Shown piece after piece: positions 47,490-57,201 of a stretch of 64,000 nucleotides of DNA. This DNA is from Porphyromonas cangingivalis (lineage in GTDB: Bacteria; Bacteroidota; Bacteroidia; Bacteroidales; Porphyromonadaceae), in assembly GCF_900638305.1 (NCBI RefSeq), contig NZ_LR134506.1:620001-684000 (forward strand), in the 5' to 3' direction. Position numbers and translations under genes: made by a program. Under the pieces are notes generated by a model. The model worked only from the letters and a program-made list of their open reading frames with translations, was not told the origin of the DNA and searched no databases. How positions within the stretch are numbered: the stretch's first letter is position 1; each line of letters begins with the position of its first letter.

Positions 47490-49001
47490 ATGAGTACTCA
47501 CGAACTAAGCGAACAAGAACAATTCAGAAGAGAGAGTCTTCAGAAGATGAGGGAGATGGGCATCGACCCATACCCGGCCGCACTATTTCCCGTAGATGGA
47601 TACGCAGTCGAGGTCAAAGAAAACTTCCAAGATGAGGCCCCTGTGCGCCAGATATCCATGGCCGGTCGTATCATGAGCCGTCGTATCATGGGTAAGGCTG
47701 CATTCTGCGAACTACAGGATTCTACCGGACGCATCCAGCTATACATTTCTCGCGATGACATCTGTCCGAGCGAAGACAAAGAGCTATATAATACCGTATT
47801 CAAAAAACTCCTCGATATCGGGGATATCGTAGGCGTCAAAGGATTTGTGTTTCGCACCAAGATGGGCGAGATATCTGTCCATGTGCAGGAGCTTTCGGTG
47901 CTCTCAAAATCGCTTCGTCCGCTCCCGGTGGTAAAGGTCAAGGATGGTGTCACTTATGATGCCTTCACAGATCCCGAACAGAGGTACAGACAGCGTTATG
48001 TGGACTTGATCGTCAATCCTGAAGTGAAGGATATCTTCATCAAGCGCACCAAGGTGTTCAATGCCATGCGTGACTTCTTTAACGAAAGAGGCTATCTCGA
48101 AGTGGATACACCTGTACTTCAAAGCATTCCCGGTGGTGCAGCAGCACGTCCGTTCGTGACGCATCACAATGCACTCGACATACCTCTCTACCTACGCATC
48201 GCCAATGAGTTGTACCTCAAACGCCTCATCGTGGGAGGATTTGATGGAGTGTATGAGTTCAGTCGCAACTTCCGCAACGAAGGGATGGACCGCACGCACA
48301 ATCCTGAGTTCACAGCCATGGAGATCTATGTGGCCTACAAGGACTACAATTGGATGATGGATATGACCGAACAGTTATTGGAGCACATCGCTATCCAAGT
48401 CACCGGTGGTACGAAAGTAGAGGTAGGTGGGAAGGAAATTGACTTCAAGGCTCCTTACCCTCGTGTATCCATGTCCGAAGCCATCCTCAAGCATACTGGT
48501 GTGGACATCACCGGCATGGACGAAGATGCTCTGCGTAAGGTCTGCAAGGATTTGCATATAGAGACTACACCTGCCATGGGCAAGGGTAAGCTCATCGATG
48601 AAATATTCGGCGAAAAGTGTGAAAGACACTTCATACAGCCCACATTCATCACCGACTATCCGCTGGAGATGTCTCCACTGACGAAGAAGCACAGAAGTAT
48701 CGAAGGGCTTACAGAACGTTTCGAACTTATGATCAACGGTAAAGAGATCGCAAATGCTTACTCCGAGCTTAATGATCCGATTGATCAGAAGGAGAGGTTC
48801 CAAGAGCAGCTCAAACTCTCCGAAAAAGGAGATGACGAAGCTATGTTCATCGACCAGGATTTCATCAGATCGCTTGAGTATGGCATGCCTCCTACAAGCG
48901 GTATGGGTATAGGGATGGATCGTCTCGTGATGCTTCTCACCGGACAAGAGAGCATACAGGAAGTCCTACTCTTCCCTCAGATGAAGCCAAAAGCAGAATA
49001 A
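47490..49001 (+). CDS. lysS: Lysyl-tRNA synthetase, class II
   Basis: Charges tRNA-Lys. An N-terminal OB-fold anticodon-binding domain (about residues 50-160) is followed by the class II core with motif 2 [20 protein letters not shown] and motif 3 [15 protein letters not shown]. 503 residues. It opens a long rightward gene run and has its own promoter and terminator. Confidence 0.97.
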   Translation: MSTHELSEQEQFRRESLQKMREMGIDPYPAALFPVDGYAVEVKENFQDEAPVRQISMAGRIMSRRIMGKAAFCELQDSTGRIQLYISRDDICPSEDKELYNTVFKKLLDIGDIVGVKGFVFRTKMGEISVHVQELSVLSKSLRPLPVVKVKDGVTYDAFTDPEQRYRQRYVDLIVNPEVKDIFIKRTKVFNAMRDFFNERGYLEVDTPVLQSIPGGAAARPFVTHHNALDIPLYLRIANELYLKRLIVGGFDGVYEFSRNFRNEGMDRTHNPEFTAMEIYVAYKDYNWMMDMTEQLLEHIAIQVTGGTKVEVGGKEIDFKAPYPRVSMSEAILKHTGVDITGMDEDALRKVCKDLHIETTPAMGKGKLIDEIFGEKCERHFIQPTFITDYPLEMSPLTKKHRSIEGLTERFELMINGKEIANAYSELNDPIDQKERFQEQLKLSEKGDDEAMFIDQDFIRSLEYGMPPTSGMGIGMDRLVMLLTGQESIQEVLLFPQMKPKAE

Positions 49002-49010
49002 TACACAACG

Positions 49011-49046
49011 GAGCCATCATGTCGACTGTGATGGCTCTGCCCATTT
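49011..49046 (+). terminator. Terminator after lysS
   Basis: A 9-bp stem GAGCCATCA/TGATGGCTC (49011-49019 with 49029-49037) is followed by CCATTTTTC. Confidence 0.75.
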
Positions 49047-49120
49047 TTCACTCATTGACCCCGACTTTATCAGACAGACTTATCCGGATGATGGGGTCAT
49101 GAATAGGAACATTGGAAGAA

Positions 49121-50143
49121 ATGAACACAAAGAAATCTGATTCGAAATGGACTCCGGGTCGTATCGGCATCATAGGTAGTGGCAGTTGGGGGACAGCCCT
49201 TGCCAAGATCATACTGGCAACACAGCCGGATATCAACTGGTACTTTCGCTTCAAGGAGACTGTGAGACAGTTCAGACAACATAAGCACAACCCCTCCTAC
49301 CTCACCAATCAGCAGTTTGAGACCGACAGGATCAACTTCTATACAGACATCCCCAAAATTGTCGAAGACTCTGATACGATACTGCTTGTGACCCCTTCGC
49401 CCTATATCAAGAACATATTGGGAAAGATGACACCGGAGATGCTTGAGGGAAAGTTTGTACTCAATGCGATCAAAGGGATAGTGCCGGAGGATAATGTATT
49501 GATTTCAAACTATCTTGCAGACGAATATGGTATACCTCTCGACATGATAGGAGCTATCAGTGGGCCTTGTCATGCGGAGGAAGTGGCTTTGGGACGACTT
49601 TCGTATCTGACAGTGAGCTGTGCCAACATAGATAAAGCAAAGCAACTGCAAAAGGTCATCCAAGGGCCTCAGGTAATGTGTGGGGTAAGCGATGATGTCA
49701 CCGGTATAGAGTATGCCAGTGTACTTAAAAACGTATATGCCATAGCTGCCGGAATCTGTCAGGGGATCAGACATGGAGACAACTTCCAAGCCGTCTTGAT
49801 ATCTAACGCCATCGGTGAGATGGCAAGATTCATCGACGCGGTACACCCTCTCGAAAGAGACATAAAAGGGACCGAGTACTTGGGCGACTTGCTTGTGACA
49901 GCTTATTCGCGGTACAGTCGCAACAGGACGTTCGGTACGATGATAGGTAAAGGATACTCGGTCAAGCAGGCTCAACTCGAAATGGAGATGATTGCCGAAG
50001 GCTATTATGGCACAAAGTGTATACACGAGGTCAACCTCGGTGTCAAAGCAAGCATCCCCATCGCAGACATCGTCTATCAAATCCTCTACGAACGTAAAGA
50101 CCCCGTAAAGGCGATAGAGGAGCTCTCGAAGATTCTGTCATGA
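49121..50143 (+). CDS. gpsA: Glycerol-3-phosphate dehydrogenase [NAD(P)+]
   Basis: Reduces dihydroxyacetone phosphate to sn-glycerol 3-phosphate for phospholipid synthesis. The N-terminal NAD loop [11 protein letters not shown] is at residues 16-26; the catalytic region [16 protein letters not shown] and [13 protein letters not shown] follow. 340 residues from the ATG at 49121 (a TTG at 49112 is rejected). It overlaps pgi by ATGA. Confidence 0.94.
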   Translation: MNTKKSDSKWTPGRIGIIGSGSWGTALAKIILATQPDINWYFRFKETVRQFRQHKHNPSYLTNQQFETDRINFYTDIPKIVEDSDTILLVTPSPYIKNILGKMTPEMLEGKFVLNAIKGIVPEDNVLISNYLADEYGIPLDMIGAISGPCHAEEVALGRLSYLTVSCANIDKAKQLQKVIQGPQVMCGVSDDVTGIEYASVLKNVYAIAAGICQGIRHGDNFQAVLISNAIGEMARFIDAVHPLERDIKGTEYLGDLLVTAYSRYSRNRTFGTMIGKGYSVKQAQLEMEMIAEGYYGTKCIHEVNLGVKASIPIADIVYQILYERKDPVKAIEELSKILS

Positions 50144-51516
50144 CACAAACTGAAAAGACTACCAAAATTATGGAAATGATAAAACTGGATATAAGCAACG
50201 CTCTCACGAACGAGAAGGTAAAGGAAGCCTATAAGGCTTTGTTGCCAAAAGGACTTGAGTGCAATACATCTCTGCATAAAGGAGATGGAAAAGGTTCAGA
50301 CTTCTTGGGTTGGGTAAACCTTCCCTCTGAAGTGTCTCCCGAACTACTGTCTGACCTACAATCGACTGCAGACATGCTCCGTAGGGATTGTGAGTTCGTC
50401 GTCGCAATAGGCATCGGGGGCTCATACCTCGGTACGAAAGCTGTCGTAGAGGCTTTGTCTGATAGCTTCGCACACCTCAAAGGTGGAGATACACCTACCC
50501 TACTCTATGCGGGCAACCACATCAGCGAGGATTACCTATACGAGCTATTGGAGCTACTCAAAGGGCGTAAGTTCGGACTTATCAACATTTCCAAGTCCGG
50601 GACGACAACAGAGCCTGCACTCGCCTTCCGCTTGCTCAAGGCTCTTCTTGAGGCACAAGAAGGTAAAGACTTTGCTCGTGCACACATCGTCGCGATAACA
50701 GATGCTCAAAAAGGGGCTCTTCGCTCTCTCGCAACAACAGAAGGCTACAAGACATATGTCATACCCGATGATATCGGTGGAAGATTTTCGGTACTTACTC
50801 CGGTCGGACTATTACCGATTGCAGTCGCAGGATTTGACATCAAGGCTCTCGTGCAAGGGGCTTTGGATATGGCTCACAGACTCACCACAGAGACGATGGC
50901 AGAGACCAATCTCGCGGTACAGTATGCAGCTGTGCGCAATGCTTTGTACTTGCATGGAAAGAAGATAGAGATACTTGCCAACTTCCATCCCAAAATGCAC
51001 TTTATCGCAGAGTGGTGGAAACAACTGTTCGGGGAAAGCGAGGGTAAAGAAAACAAGGGGCTGTTCAATGCGGCGGTCGACCTCACCACAGACTTACACT
51101 CCATGGGGCAGTGGATACAGGAAGGAGAGCGTAACATCTTCGAAACCTTCTTGAGCATAGAAACACCAAGGCATAAGGTGATCATCCCGGAAGATAAAGC
51201 CGATCTGGATGGATTGAACTACATCGCCGGTAAAAGGGTCGATGAGGTCAATAAGATGGCTGAAATCGGCACAAGACTTGCACACTTGGACGGAGGTGTT
51301 CCCAACATAAGGATAAGTCTTCCTGAACTCAATGAATACTATATCGGTCAGCTCTTCTACTTCTTCGAAAAAGCTGTCGGAATCAGTGGTTACCTCCTTG
51401 AAGTAAATCCGTTCGATCAACCCGGTGTCGAAGCCTACAAGACGAATATGTTTGCCCTCCTCGAAAAACCGGGATATGAAGAGCAGACAGCAGAGATAAA
51501 GAAAAGATTGTCGTAA
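50140..51516 (+). CDS. pgi: Glucose-6-phosphate isomerase
   Basis: Interconverts glucose 6-phosphate and fructose 6-phosphate. Motifs are [41 protein letters not shown] and the C-terminal [17 protein letters not shown]. 458 residues, the short bacterial form. The ATG at 50140 overlaps the gpsA stop; an in-frame ATG at 50176 ([10 protein letters not shown]) resembles the usual Bacteroidales start and is a credible alternative. Confidence 0.95.
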   Translation: MTQTEKTTKIMEMIKLDISNALTNEKVKEAYKALLPKGLECNTSLHKGDGKGSDFLGWVNLPSEVSPELLSDLQSTADMLRRDCEFVVAIGIGGSYLGTKAVVEALSDSFAHLKGGDTPTLLYAGNHISEDYLYELLELLKGRKFGLINISKSGTTTEPALAFRLLKALLEAQEGKDFARAHIVAITDAQKGALRSLATTEGYKTYVIPDDIGGRFSVLTPVGLLPIAVAGFDIKALVQGALDMAHRLTTETMAETNLAVQYAAVRNALYLHGKKIEILANFHPKMHFIAEWWKQLFGESEGKENKGLFNAAVDLTTDLHSMGQWIQEGERNIFETFLSIETPRHKVIIPEDKADLDGLNYIAGKRVDEVNKMAEIGTRLAHLDGGVPNIRISLPELNEYYIGQLFYFFEKAVGISGYLLEVNPFDQPGVEAYKTNMFALLEKPGYEEQTAEIKKRLS

Positions 51517-51531
51517 GAGGAACAACATACA

Positions 51532-52167
51532 ATGTTAAAGGACTACAACACAAAAGCTAAAAAGTTACAGCTACCGGAGTACGGACGTCATATACAAAAT
51601 ATGGTGGACTACTGTGTGGATCTGAAAGATAGAGACGAACGCAAGCGTTGTGCCGAGATGATTGTGAACACGATGAGTTCTTTCTTCCCCAACCAAAAGG
51701 AAAGGGAGGATTATTGGCAAGTGCTTTGGGATCATCTATACATCATGTCAGGCTTCAAGCTTGATATAGACTTCCCATACGAGGTATCGACTGCAGAGCA
51801 GTACAACTGTCGTCCGGCTGCTCACCTGCCCTCTCATCAGAACATCACCCCCCGATACAGGCACTATGGACACAGCATCGATAAGATGATCGACATCGTG
51901 CTGAAGATGCCTAAAGGACCCGAGAGAGATGAATATGAGAAGCTCATCGCCATACAGATGAAGCGTGACTACATCGTATGGAACAAGAATAACGTAGCAA
52001 ATACACGTATATTTACAGACCTCTTTGAGATGTCTAAGGGTGAAATCTACCTTGACGAATTTACTTGTGGTCTACCCGACCCGAAGGATCTACTCAGTAC
52101 CGGTACACCAAACTCTAATAGCCAACAGAAAAAGAAAAATAACAACACGAAAAAGAAAAGGAAGTAA
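51532..52167 (+). CDS. DUF4290 family protein
   Basis: A 211-residue protein of a Bacteroidetes family usually placed just before murA. Conserved-looking segments are LQLPEYGRHIQNMV near the start and PRYRHYGHSIDKMI in the middle; the last 25 residues are a Lys/Asn-rich tail. No catalytic motif or signal is evident. Steady linkage to murA suggests a role in envelope growth, but this is unproven. Confidence 0.82.
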   Translation: MLKDYNTKAKKLQLPEYGRHIQNMVDYCVDLKDRDERKRCAEMIVNTMSSFFPNQKEREDYWQVLWDHLYIMSGFKLDIDFPYEVSTAEQYNCRPAAHLPSHQNITPRYRHYGHSIDKMIDIVLKMPKGPERDEYEKLIAIQMKRDYIVWNKNNVANTRIFTDLFEMSKGEIYLDEFTCGLPDPKDLLSTGTPNSNSQQKKKNNNTKKKRK

Positions 52168-52211
52168 CTTCTTCTCTTCATTTTTTCAAAAAACAACAAG
52201 GAGGTACAGTT

Positions 52212-53519
52212 ATGGCAATGTTTGTAATTGAAGGCGGAAAGAAACTCAAAGGAGACATCATCCCACAAGGTGCTAAAAATGAGGCTTTGCAGATCATATC
52301 AGCATGTCTTCTCACAGATAAAGAGGTGATCGTTCATAACATTCCGAACATTTTGGATGTTAATAACCTGATCGCTCTTTTGATGGAACTCGGGGTCAAA
52401 GTCAGAAAACTCGATGACAGTTCTTATAGCTTTACCGCCGATGACATCAATCTCGACTTTGCCTACTCCAAATCCTTCCTTGAAAAGACCTCCAAACTCA
52501 GAGGCTCGGTTCTTATACTTGGACCTCTCCTCGGTCGATTTGGTAGAGCGATCATCGCAAAACCGGGCGGTGACAAGATCGGCAGACGCAGACTCGATAC
52601 CCACTTCGAGGGCTTTATCAAACTGGGAGCTCACTTCGAGTTTGACAGCAAGCAAGAAATCTATTCAATACAAGCAGACAGACTCAAAGGGACTTATATG
52701 CTCCTTGACGAAGCCTCTGTCACCGGGACAGCTAACATCATCATGGCTGCCGTTCTCGCCGAGGGCGTGACAACGATATACAATGCTGCTTGTGAGCCAT
52801 ACATCCAACAGCTATGTAAGATGCTTGTCCGTATGGGAGCCACTATCTCAGGCATAGGCAGTAACCTGCTTACCATCGTAGGGGCAGAGAGGCTTGATGG
52901 CACAACGCATGAGATGCTACCGGATATGATCGAAGTCGGCAGCTTCATCGGTATGGCTGCCATGACAGAGTCTGAGATAAGGATAAAAAATGCTTGTATC
53001 AAAGAACTCGGTATCATCCCTGACGCATTCAGAAAGTTGGGTATACGTATCGATCAAGAGGGTGATGACCTCTTCATACCCTCACAAGATCATTATGAGA
53101 TCGAGAGTTTTATCGATGGATCGATCATGACGATAGCAGATGCACCTTGGCCGGGGCTTACCCCAGACTTGTTGAGTGTCTTTTTGGTGGCTGCCACACA
53201 AGCGAAGGGCTCGGTACTCATTCACCAGAAAATGTTTGAGAGTCGTCTCTTCTTCGTGGATAACCTCATCAATATGGGGGCTCAGATCATCCTCTGCGAT
53301 CCACATAGAGCCACTGTCATAGGGCTTGATAAGATGACCCGACTGAGAGCCTCAAACATGGTTTCTCCCGATATACGTGCAGGTATTGCCATGTTGATAG
53401 CTGCAATGTCTGCAGATGGTGTCAGCAAGATTGCTAACATCGATCAGATCGACAGAGGATACCAACAGATAGATCTTCGTCTCAATGCCATCGGAGCATC
53501 TATATCACGAGTAGAATAA
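52212..53519 (+). CDS. murA: UDP-N-acetylglucosamine 1-carboxyvinyltransferase, Cys-to-Asp type
   Basis: Transfers enolpyruvate to UDP-GlcNAc, the first committed step of peptidoglycan synthesis. At the loop that normally carries the catalytic Cys (PGGC, Cys115 in E. coli) this protein has PGGDKIGRRRLDTH, with Asp121. The Cys-to-Asp change is known to keep MurA active but make it insensitive to fosfomycin. 435 residues; the rest of the EPSP-synthase-like fold is normal (KNEALQIISA, VTGTANIIMAA). Confidence 0.94.
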   Translation: MAMFVIEGGKKLKGDIIPQGAKNEALQIISACLLTDKEVIVHNIPNILDVNNLIALLMELGVKVRKLDDSSYSFTADDINLDFAYSKSFLEKTSKLRGSVLILGPLLGRFGRAIIAKPGGDKIGRRRLDTHFEGFIKLGAHFEFDSKQEIYSIQADRLKGTYMLLDEASVTGTANIIMAAVLAEGVTTIYNAACEPYIQQLCKMLVRMGATISGIGSNLLTIVGAERLDGTTHEMLPDMIEVGSFIGMAAMTESEIRIKNACIKELGIIPDAFRKLGIRIDQEGDDLFIPSQDHYEIESFIDGSIMTIADAPWPGLTPDLLSVFLVAATQAKGSVLIHQKMFESRLFFVDNLINMGAQIILCDPHRATVIGLDKMTRLRASNMVSPDIRAGIAMLIAAMSADGVSKIANIDQIDRGYQQIDLRLNAIGASISRVE

Positions 53520-53527
53520 TCTTCGTT

Positions 53528-54076
53528 ATGGTCAATCATATAGACAATAGCCAACTCGTCCCTTACGGAAATATTCGCAAAACCCATGGACATAAGGGGA
53601 ACTTCGTTGTCACGCTGGAAAACGAGGCATTGCTTGAACTTGAACCTGAGTTTATATTCATTGAGATAGACGGGATCCCGGTGCCCTTCAGAGTCCAAGA
53701 GATGAGTGGCACGAGGGATCATCTCATCACTGCAGTATCAAGGGTCTCTTCAGGCGAAGAAGCGGAGAGATTGCGAGGAGCAAAGGTCTATGTATTGAAG
53801 TCTCTGTATGACGAACAGGTAGATCTCGACAATATGGAAGAGCTTTCTCTGTATCACCTGATAGGGTATTCGGTTATCCATTCATCGGGTGATCAAATCG
53901 GGACACTTTCAGCCATCGATGAGAGTACTGCAAATATCCTGCTCATCCTCGAAACAAAAGAGGGAGAGGAGATCTACGTCCCATTTGTAGAAGATTGGAT
54001 CATCGGTCTTGATCATCAAAAACGCTTGATAGAGCTGGACTGCCCTTTGGAGATACTGGTACTGAACGAAAAGTAA
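53528..54076 (+). CDS. rimM: Ribosome maturation factor RimM
   Basis: A 182-residue 16S rRNA maturation factor that binds S19. An N-terminal RimM beta-barrel domain (GNIRKTHGHKGNFVV at the start) is followed by a C-terminal PRC-barrel (DNMEELSLYHLIGYSVI...). The gene is 8 nt after murA in the same run. Confidence 0.92.
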   Translation: MVNHIDNSQLVPYGNIRKTHGHKGNFVVTLENEALLELEPEFIFIEIDGIPVPFRVQEMSGTRDHLITAVSRVSSGEEAERLRGAKVYVLKSLYDEQVDLDNMEELSLYHLIGYSVIHSSGDQIGTLSAIDESTANILLILETKEGEEIYVPFVEDWIIGLDHQKRLIELDCPLEILVLNEK

Positions 54077-54087
54077 GAGATTGACTT

Positions 54088-54513
54088 ATGAAAACAATAC
54101 ATATCATCAACGGCCCAAACTTGAATATGCTTGGATCAAGAGAGCCGGAAATCTATGGTTCTACGACTTTCGAAGATTATCTCGAAAAGTTGAGGGCCGT
54201 CTTTCCCTCATGCAATATCATCTACTTTCAGTCCAATCATGAAGGAGAGATCATTGACTACCTCCAAGATAGCGCCAGGGCATCAGATGGCATAGTGATC
54301 AATGCCGGGGCTCTATCTCATTATTCTTATGCGATAGCTGATACCATCAAAGCAATTGCTCCTCCCGTCATTGAAGTACACATCTCTCAGATAGCAACAA
54401 GAGAGCCACACAGGCACATCACTGTACTGACAGATGTATGTGCAGGTATGATAATGGGACTGGGGTTGGATGGCTACAGATTGGCGATCGCACATCTCAC
54501 ATCACGAAAATAG
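54088..54513 (+). CDS. aroQ: 3-dehydroquinate dehydratase, type II
   Basis: Shikimate pathway enzyme making 3-dehydroshikimate. Type II landmarks are NGPNLNMLGSREPEIYG near the N-terminus, the INAGALSHYSYAIAD active-site segment and EVHISQIATREPHR. 141 residues. It lies 11 nt after rimM and 11 nt before pyk. Confidence 0.94.
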   Translation: MKTIHIINGPNLNMLGSREPEIYGSTTFEDYLEKLRAVFPSCNIIYFQSNHEGEIIDYLQDSARASDGIVINAGALSHYSYAIADTIKAIAPPVIEVHISQIATREPHRHITVLTDVCAGMIMGLGLDGYRLAIAHLTSRK

Positions 54514-54524
54514 AAACACCGAAC

Positions 54525-55955
54525 ATGAATAAATTTACCAAGATAGTAGCCACCATATCGGATCTTAAATGTGACATACCCTTCTTGAAGAGTCTTGTCG
54601 ATGAGGGGGTTAATGTCATCCGTCTCAACTCGGCACATATGTCCAAAGAGGGGTTCGACAAGGTCATCAGCAACATAAGATCTGTCAGTCGGTCTGTAGC
54701 GGTCTTGATGGACACGAAAGGGCCTGAGATACGTACAACCACCTGCGATGAGCCTTTGCTGCTTACTACGGGTATGCACATAGACCTTGTGGCAAATCCG
54801 GAGATCAAGACGACACTCGAACAAATATCTGTCAATTATACCGGCTTTGTTCACGATGTACCCGTAGGTGCCAGCATCCTCTTCGATGATGGAGAGATCG
54901 AGCTTGTGGTACTCGCCAACGAAGGTGACAGACTGAAGTGTGGTGTGCTTAACGATGGGGTACTCGGTGCCCGCAAGAGCGTCAATGTCCCCGGTGTAAA
55001 GATCAACCTCCCTTCGCTCACGGAGAGAGACAGGGCCACAATACAGTATTGTATAGAGAATGATGTGGAGTTCATCGCTCACTCATTCGTTCGCAACAGA
55101 GAAGATGTATTGGCGATCCAAGAGATATTGGATCAGCACAACAGTCCGATCAAAATCATTGCGAAGATCGAGAACCAGGAAGGGGTAAGTAACATAGATG
55201 AGATTATCGATGTGGCCTATGGTATCATGGTCGCACGTGGTGATCTTGGGATAGAGATACCCCTCGAGAAGATCCCTGCCATTCAAAGCATGATCATCGA
55301 AAAATGTGTGCTTCAGAAGACTCCTGTCATCGTGGCAACACAGATGTTGCACTCCATGATCAGTTCTCCTCGTCCCACAAGGGCAGAAGTCTCCGATGTG
55401 GCGAACGCCATTGTCCTTCGTACCGATGCAGTCATGCTCAGCGGAGAGACCGCTTATGGCAAATATCCGGTCGAAGCAGTCCGCACCATGCGTCGTATCA
55501 TCAGCGAAGCCGAAACCCATCGTGTATATAGAGCAAGGATAAAACCCGACAACACAAGGATGGACGTCACCGCATTCCTTGCAAATCAAGCCGTAAAGAG
55601 CGTCGAGAAGCTGGGTGTGAAGGCCATCATCACCGACAGCTATTCGGGACGGACAGCCCGTAATCTTTCGGCCTATCGTGGCTCGGCTCCCATATATGCG
55701 ATCTGCTACAATGAGCGGGTCACTCGTGAGCTTGCACTCTCTTATGGTATATGGACAGTATATCAGGAGAGAGGGTCGAGCAAGAGAGGCTACTACATCA
55801 AGGCTCTAAAGAGTCTGATGAATGATAAGCACATCGAGAAGGACGACATGGTGGCATACATCGGTGGGAGTCTGCATGATAAGTTGGGTACAACGATGCT
55901 TGAGCTCAACAGAGTCAAGGATGCCATAGACTTCTTCGAGAACAAGGAGCAATAA
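54525..55955 (+). CDS. pyk: Pyruvate kinase
   Basis: Makes ATP from phosphoenolpyruvate, the last step of glycolysis. Motifs: NVIRLNSAHMS near the start, MDTKGPEIR, the active-site IIAKIENQEGVSNIDEI, MVARGDLGIEIP, and the ATQML segment. 476 residues from the ATG at 54525; the longer frame to 54438 overlaps aroQ and adds unrelated residues. A C-terminal allosteric domain is present. Confidence 0.95.
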   Translation: MNKFTKIVATISDLKCDIPFLKSLVDEGVNVIRLNSAHMSKEGFDKVISNIRSVSRSVAVLMDTKGPEIRTTTCDEPLLLTTGMHIDLVANPEIKTTLEQISVNYTGFVHDVPVGASILFDDGEIELVVLANEGDRLKCGVLNDGVLGARKSVNVPGVKINLPSLTERDRATIQYCIENDVEFIAHSFVRNREDVLAIQEILDQHNSPIKIIAKIENQEGVSNIDEIIDVAYGIMVARGDLGIEIPLEKIPAIQSMIIEKCVLQKTPVIVATQMLHSMISSPRPTRAEVSDVANAIVLRTDAVMLSGETAYGKYPVEAVRTMRRIISEAETHRVYRARIKPDNTRMDVTAFLANQAVKSVEKLGVKAIITDSYSGRTARNLSAYRGSAPIYAICYNERVTRELALSYGIWTVYQERGSSKRGYYIKALKSLMNDKHIEKDDMVAYIGGSLHDKLGTTMLELNRVKDAIDFFENKEQ

Positions 55956-55956
55956 A

Positions 55957-56613
55957 ATGATTGAAGATCATCAAAGACAATTACTTCTCGAAGAGTATAT
56001 CGAAGCCCACACAGATCCGGAACCTGAGACATTAGCGGCTTTGGCTCGCAAGGCCAACTTGCGACTTGTGAGCCCTCGTATGATGTCGGGGCATCTCCAA
56101 GGTCGTCTGCTCAAGATGTTTGTAAGGATGCAGAGACCACGCAAGATATTGGAGTTGGGGACTTATTCTGCCTATGCTACTGCCTGCATGGCCGAAGCTC
56201 TACCGGACGGTTCGAGCATCACCACGATAGAGATCTTTGACGAACTTAAGCCGTTTATCACAGATGCCATTGAGAGTCTGGGCTTCTCTGACAAAGTGAC
56301 CCCTCTCATAGGCAATGCATTGGAGATACTTCCGACACTACCTCTGGAGGAGTTCGACATGGTTTACATCGATGCCAATAAGCGTCACTATGTCGAGTAT
56401 ATTGAAATGATCGAAGACCGACTCCCTATCGGGGCGGTTGTGATAGCCGACAACACGTTGTGGGATGGAAAAGTCATCGATGAGAAAGAGCAAGACGAGC
56501 AGACTGTAGCCATTCGGAAGTTCAACGATAGGATGATGGCATCCAAGAAGTTTGAGAAGCTCATCCTCCCGATAAGAGACGGTCTCACCATCATGTATAA
56601 GATTTCTGCTTAA
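55957..56613 (+). CDS. SAM-dependent O-methyltransferase family protein
   Basis: A 218-residue class I methyltransferase of the catechol O-methyltransferase-like (Methyltransf_3) family: LELGTYSAYATACMAEAL is the SAM loop, EFDMVYIDANKRHYVEY holds the metal-site Asp, and VIADNTLWDGKV the second metal region. Substrate unknown. It starts 1 nt after the pyk stop. Confidence 0.85.
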   Translation: MIEDHQRQLLLEEYIEAHTDPEPETLAALARKANLRLVSPRMMSGHLQGRLLKMFVRMQRPRKILELGTYSAYATACMAEALPDGSSITTIEIFDELKPFITDAIESLGFSDKVTPLIGNALEILPTLPLEEFDMVYIDANKRHYVEYIEMIEDRLPIGAVVIADNTLWDGKVIDEKEQDEQTVAIRKFNDRMMASKKFEKLILPIRDGLTIMYKISA

Positions 56614-56643
56614 AGGGAGCGTTTGCGGAAGGATATATGCTCG

Positions 56644-56725
56644 TTTTATAGTATTCTGTTATAGGACAGAAAGCATTCTGAAACGCAACAGAAAATACTC
56701 TGTCAAATGTCAGAAAACATTCTGT
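56644..56725. repeat. 22-nt-register dyad repeats, cluster 2
   Basis: Four units start at 56644, 56666, 56688 and 56710, exactly 22 nt apart. Units at 56666, 56688 and 56710 read ACAGAAAGCATTCTG, ACAGAAAATACTCTGT and TCAGAAAACATTCTGT; the first keeps only the right half ATTCTGT. The cluster lies between the O-methyltransferase gene and rbfA and matches the motif and period of the cluster at 29175. Confidence 0.75.
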
Positions 56726-56804
56726 TAGCGACAAAAAAGTCATCGATGCCTGACATAAGGCACATCACCAATGTAAAAAGAAATTAAACCAAAGAATATA
56801 GCTT

Positions 56805-57176
56805 ATGGACTCATTAAGAACAACAAAAATATCACGATTACTTCAGAAGGAGTTGGGCGAACTATTTCGTCTGGAAACTCAAAAGATGAGAGGGATGATG
56901 ATCTCGGTGACAGAAGTCAGAGTATCTCCCGACTTGAGCATCGCAAGGGTTTATCTGAGCATTTTTCCCGAAGACAACTCGAAAGCGGTCATCAAGGCTA
57001 TACAAGAGCGTGCTGCGACAGTAAGATTCGACCTCGGTAAGCAGGTAGGATCACAGTTGAGAAAGATACCCGAACTCATCTTTCACTTGGACACGTCGAT
57101 CTCTTATGCCGAACGCATTGACGAGCTTCTCCGTCAAAATCCTACCTCTCCCGTGAGTGAAGACGAAGAGCAGTAA
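56805..57176 (+). CDS. rbfA: Ribosome-binding factor A
   Basis: A 123-residue KH-like protein that matures the 30S subunit. It opens with RTTKISRLLQKELGELF and has the segment VTEVRVSPDLSIARVYLSIF; the acidic tail is short. It is followed after 25 nt by an ABC permease gene. Confidence 0.93.
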   Translation: MDSLRTTKISRLLQKELGELFRLETQKMRGMMISVTEVRVSPDLSIARVYLSIFPEDNSKAVIKAIQERAATVRFDLGKQVGSQLRKIPELIFHLDTSISYAERIDELLRQNPTSPVSEDEEQ

Positions 57177-57201
57177 GCACTCTTTGCGATCGGATTGAGA
57201 T

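Noticed and set aside
49112-49120. TTG start for gpsA
   Set aside because: The ATG nine bases later gives a normal GpsA.
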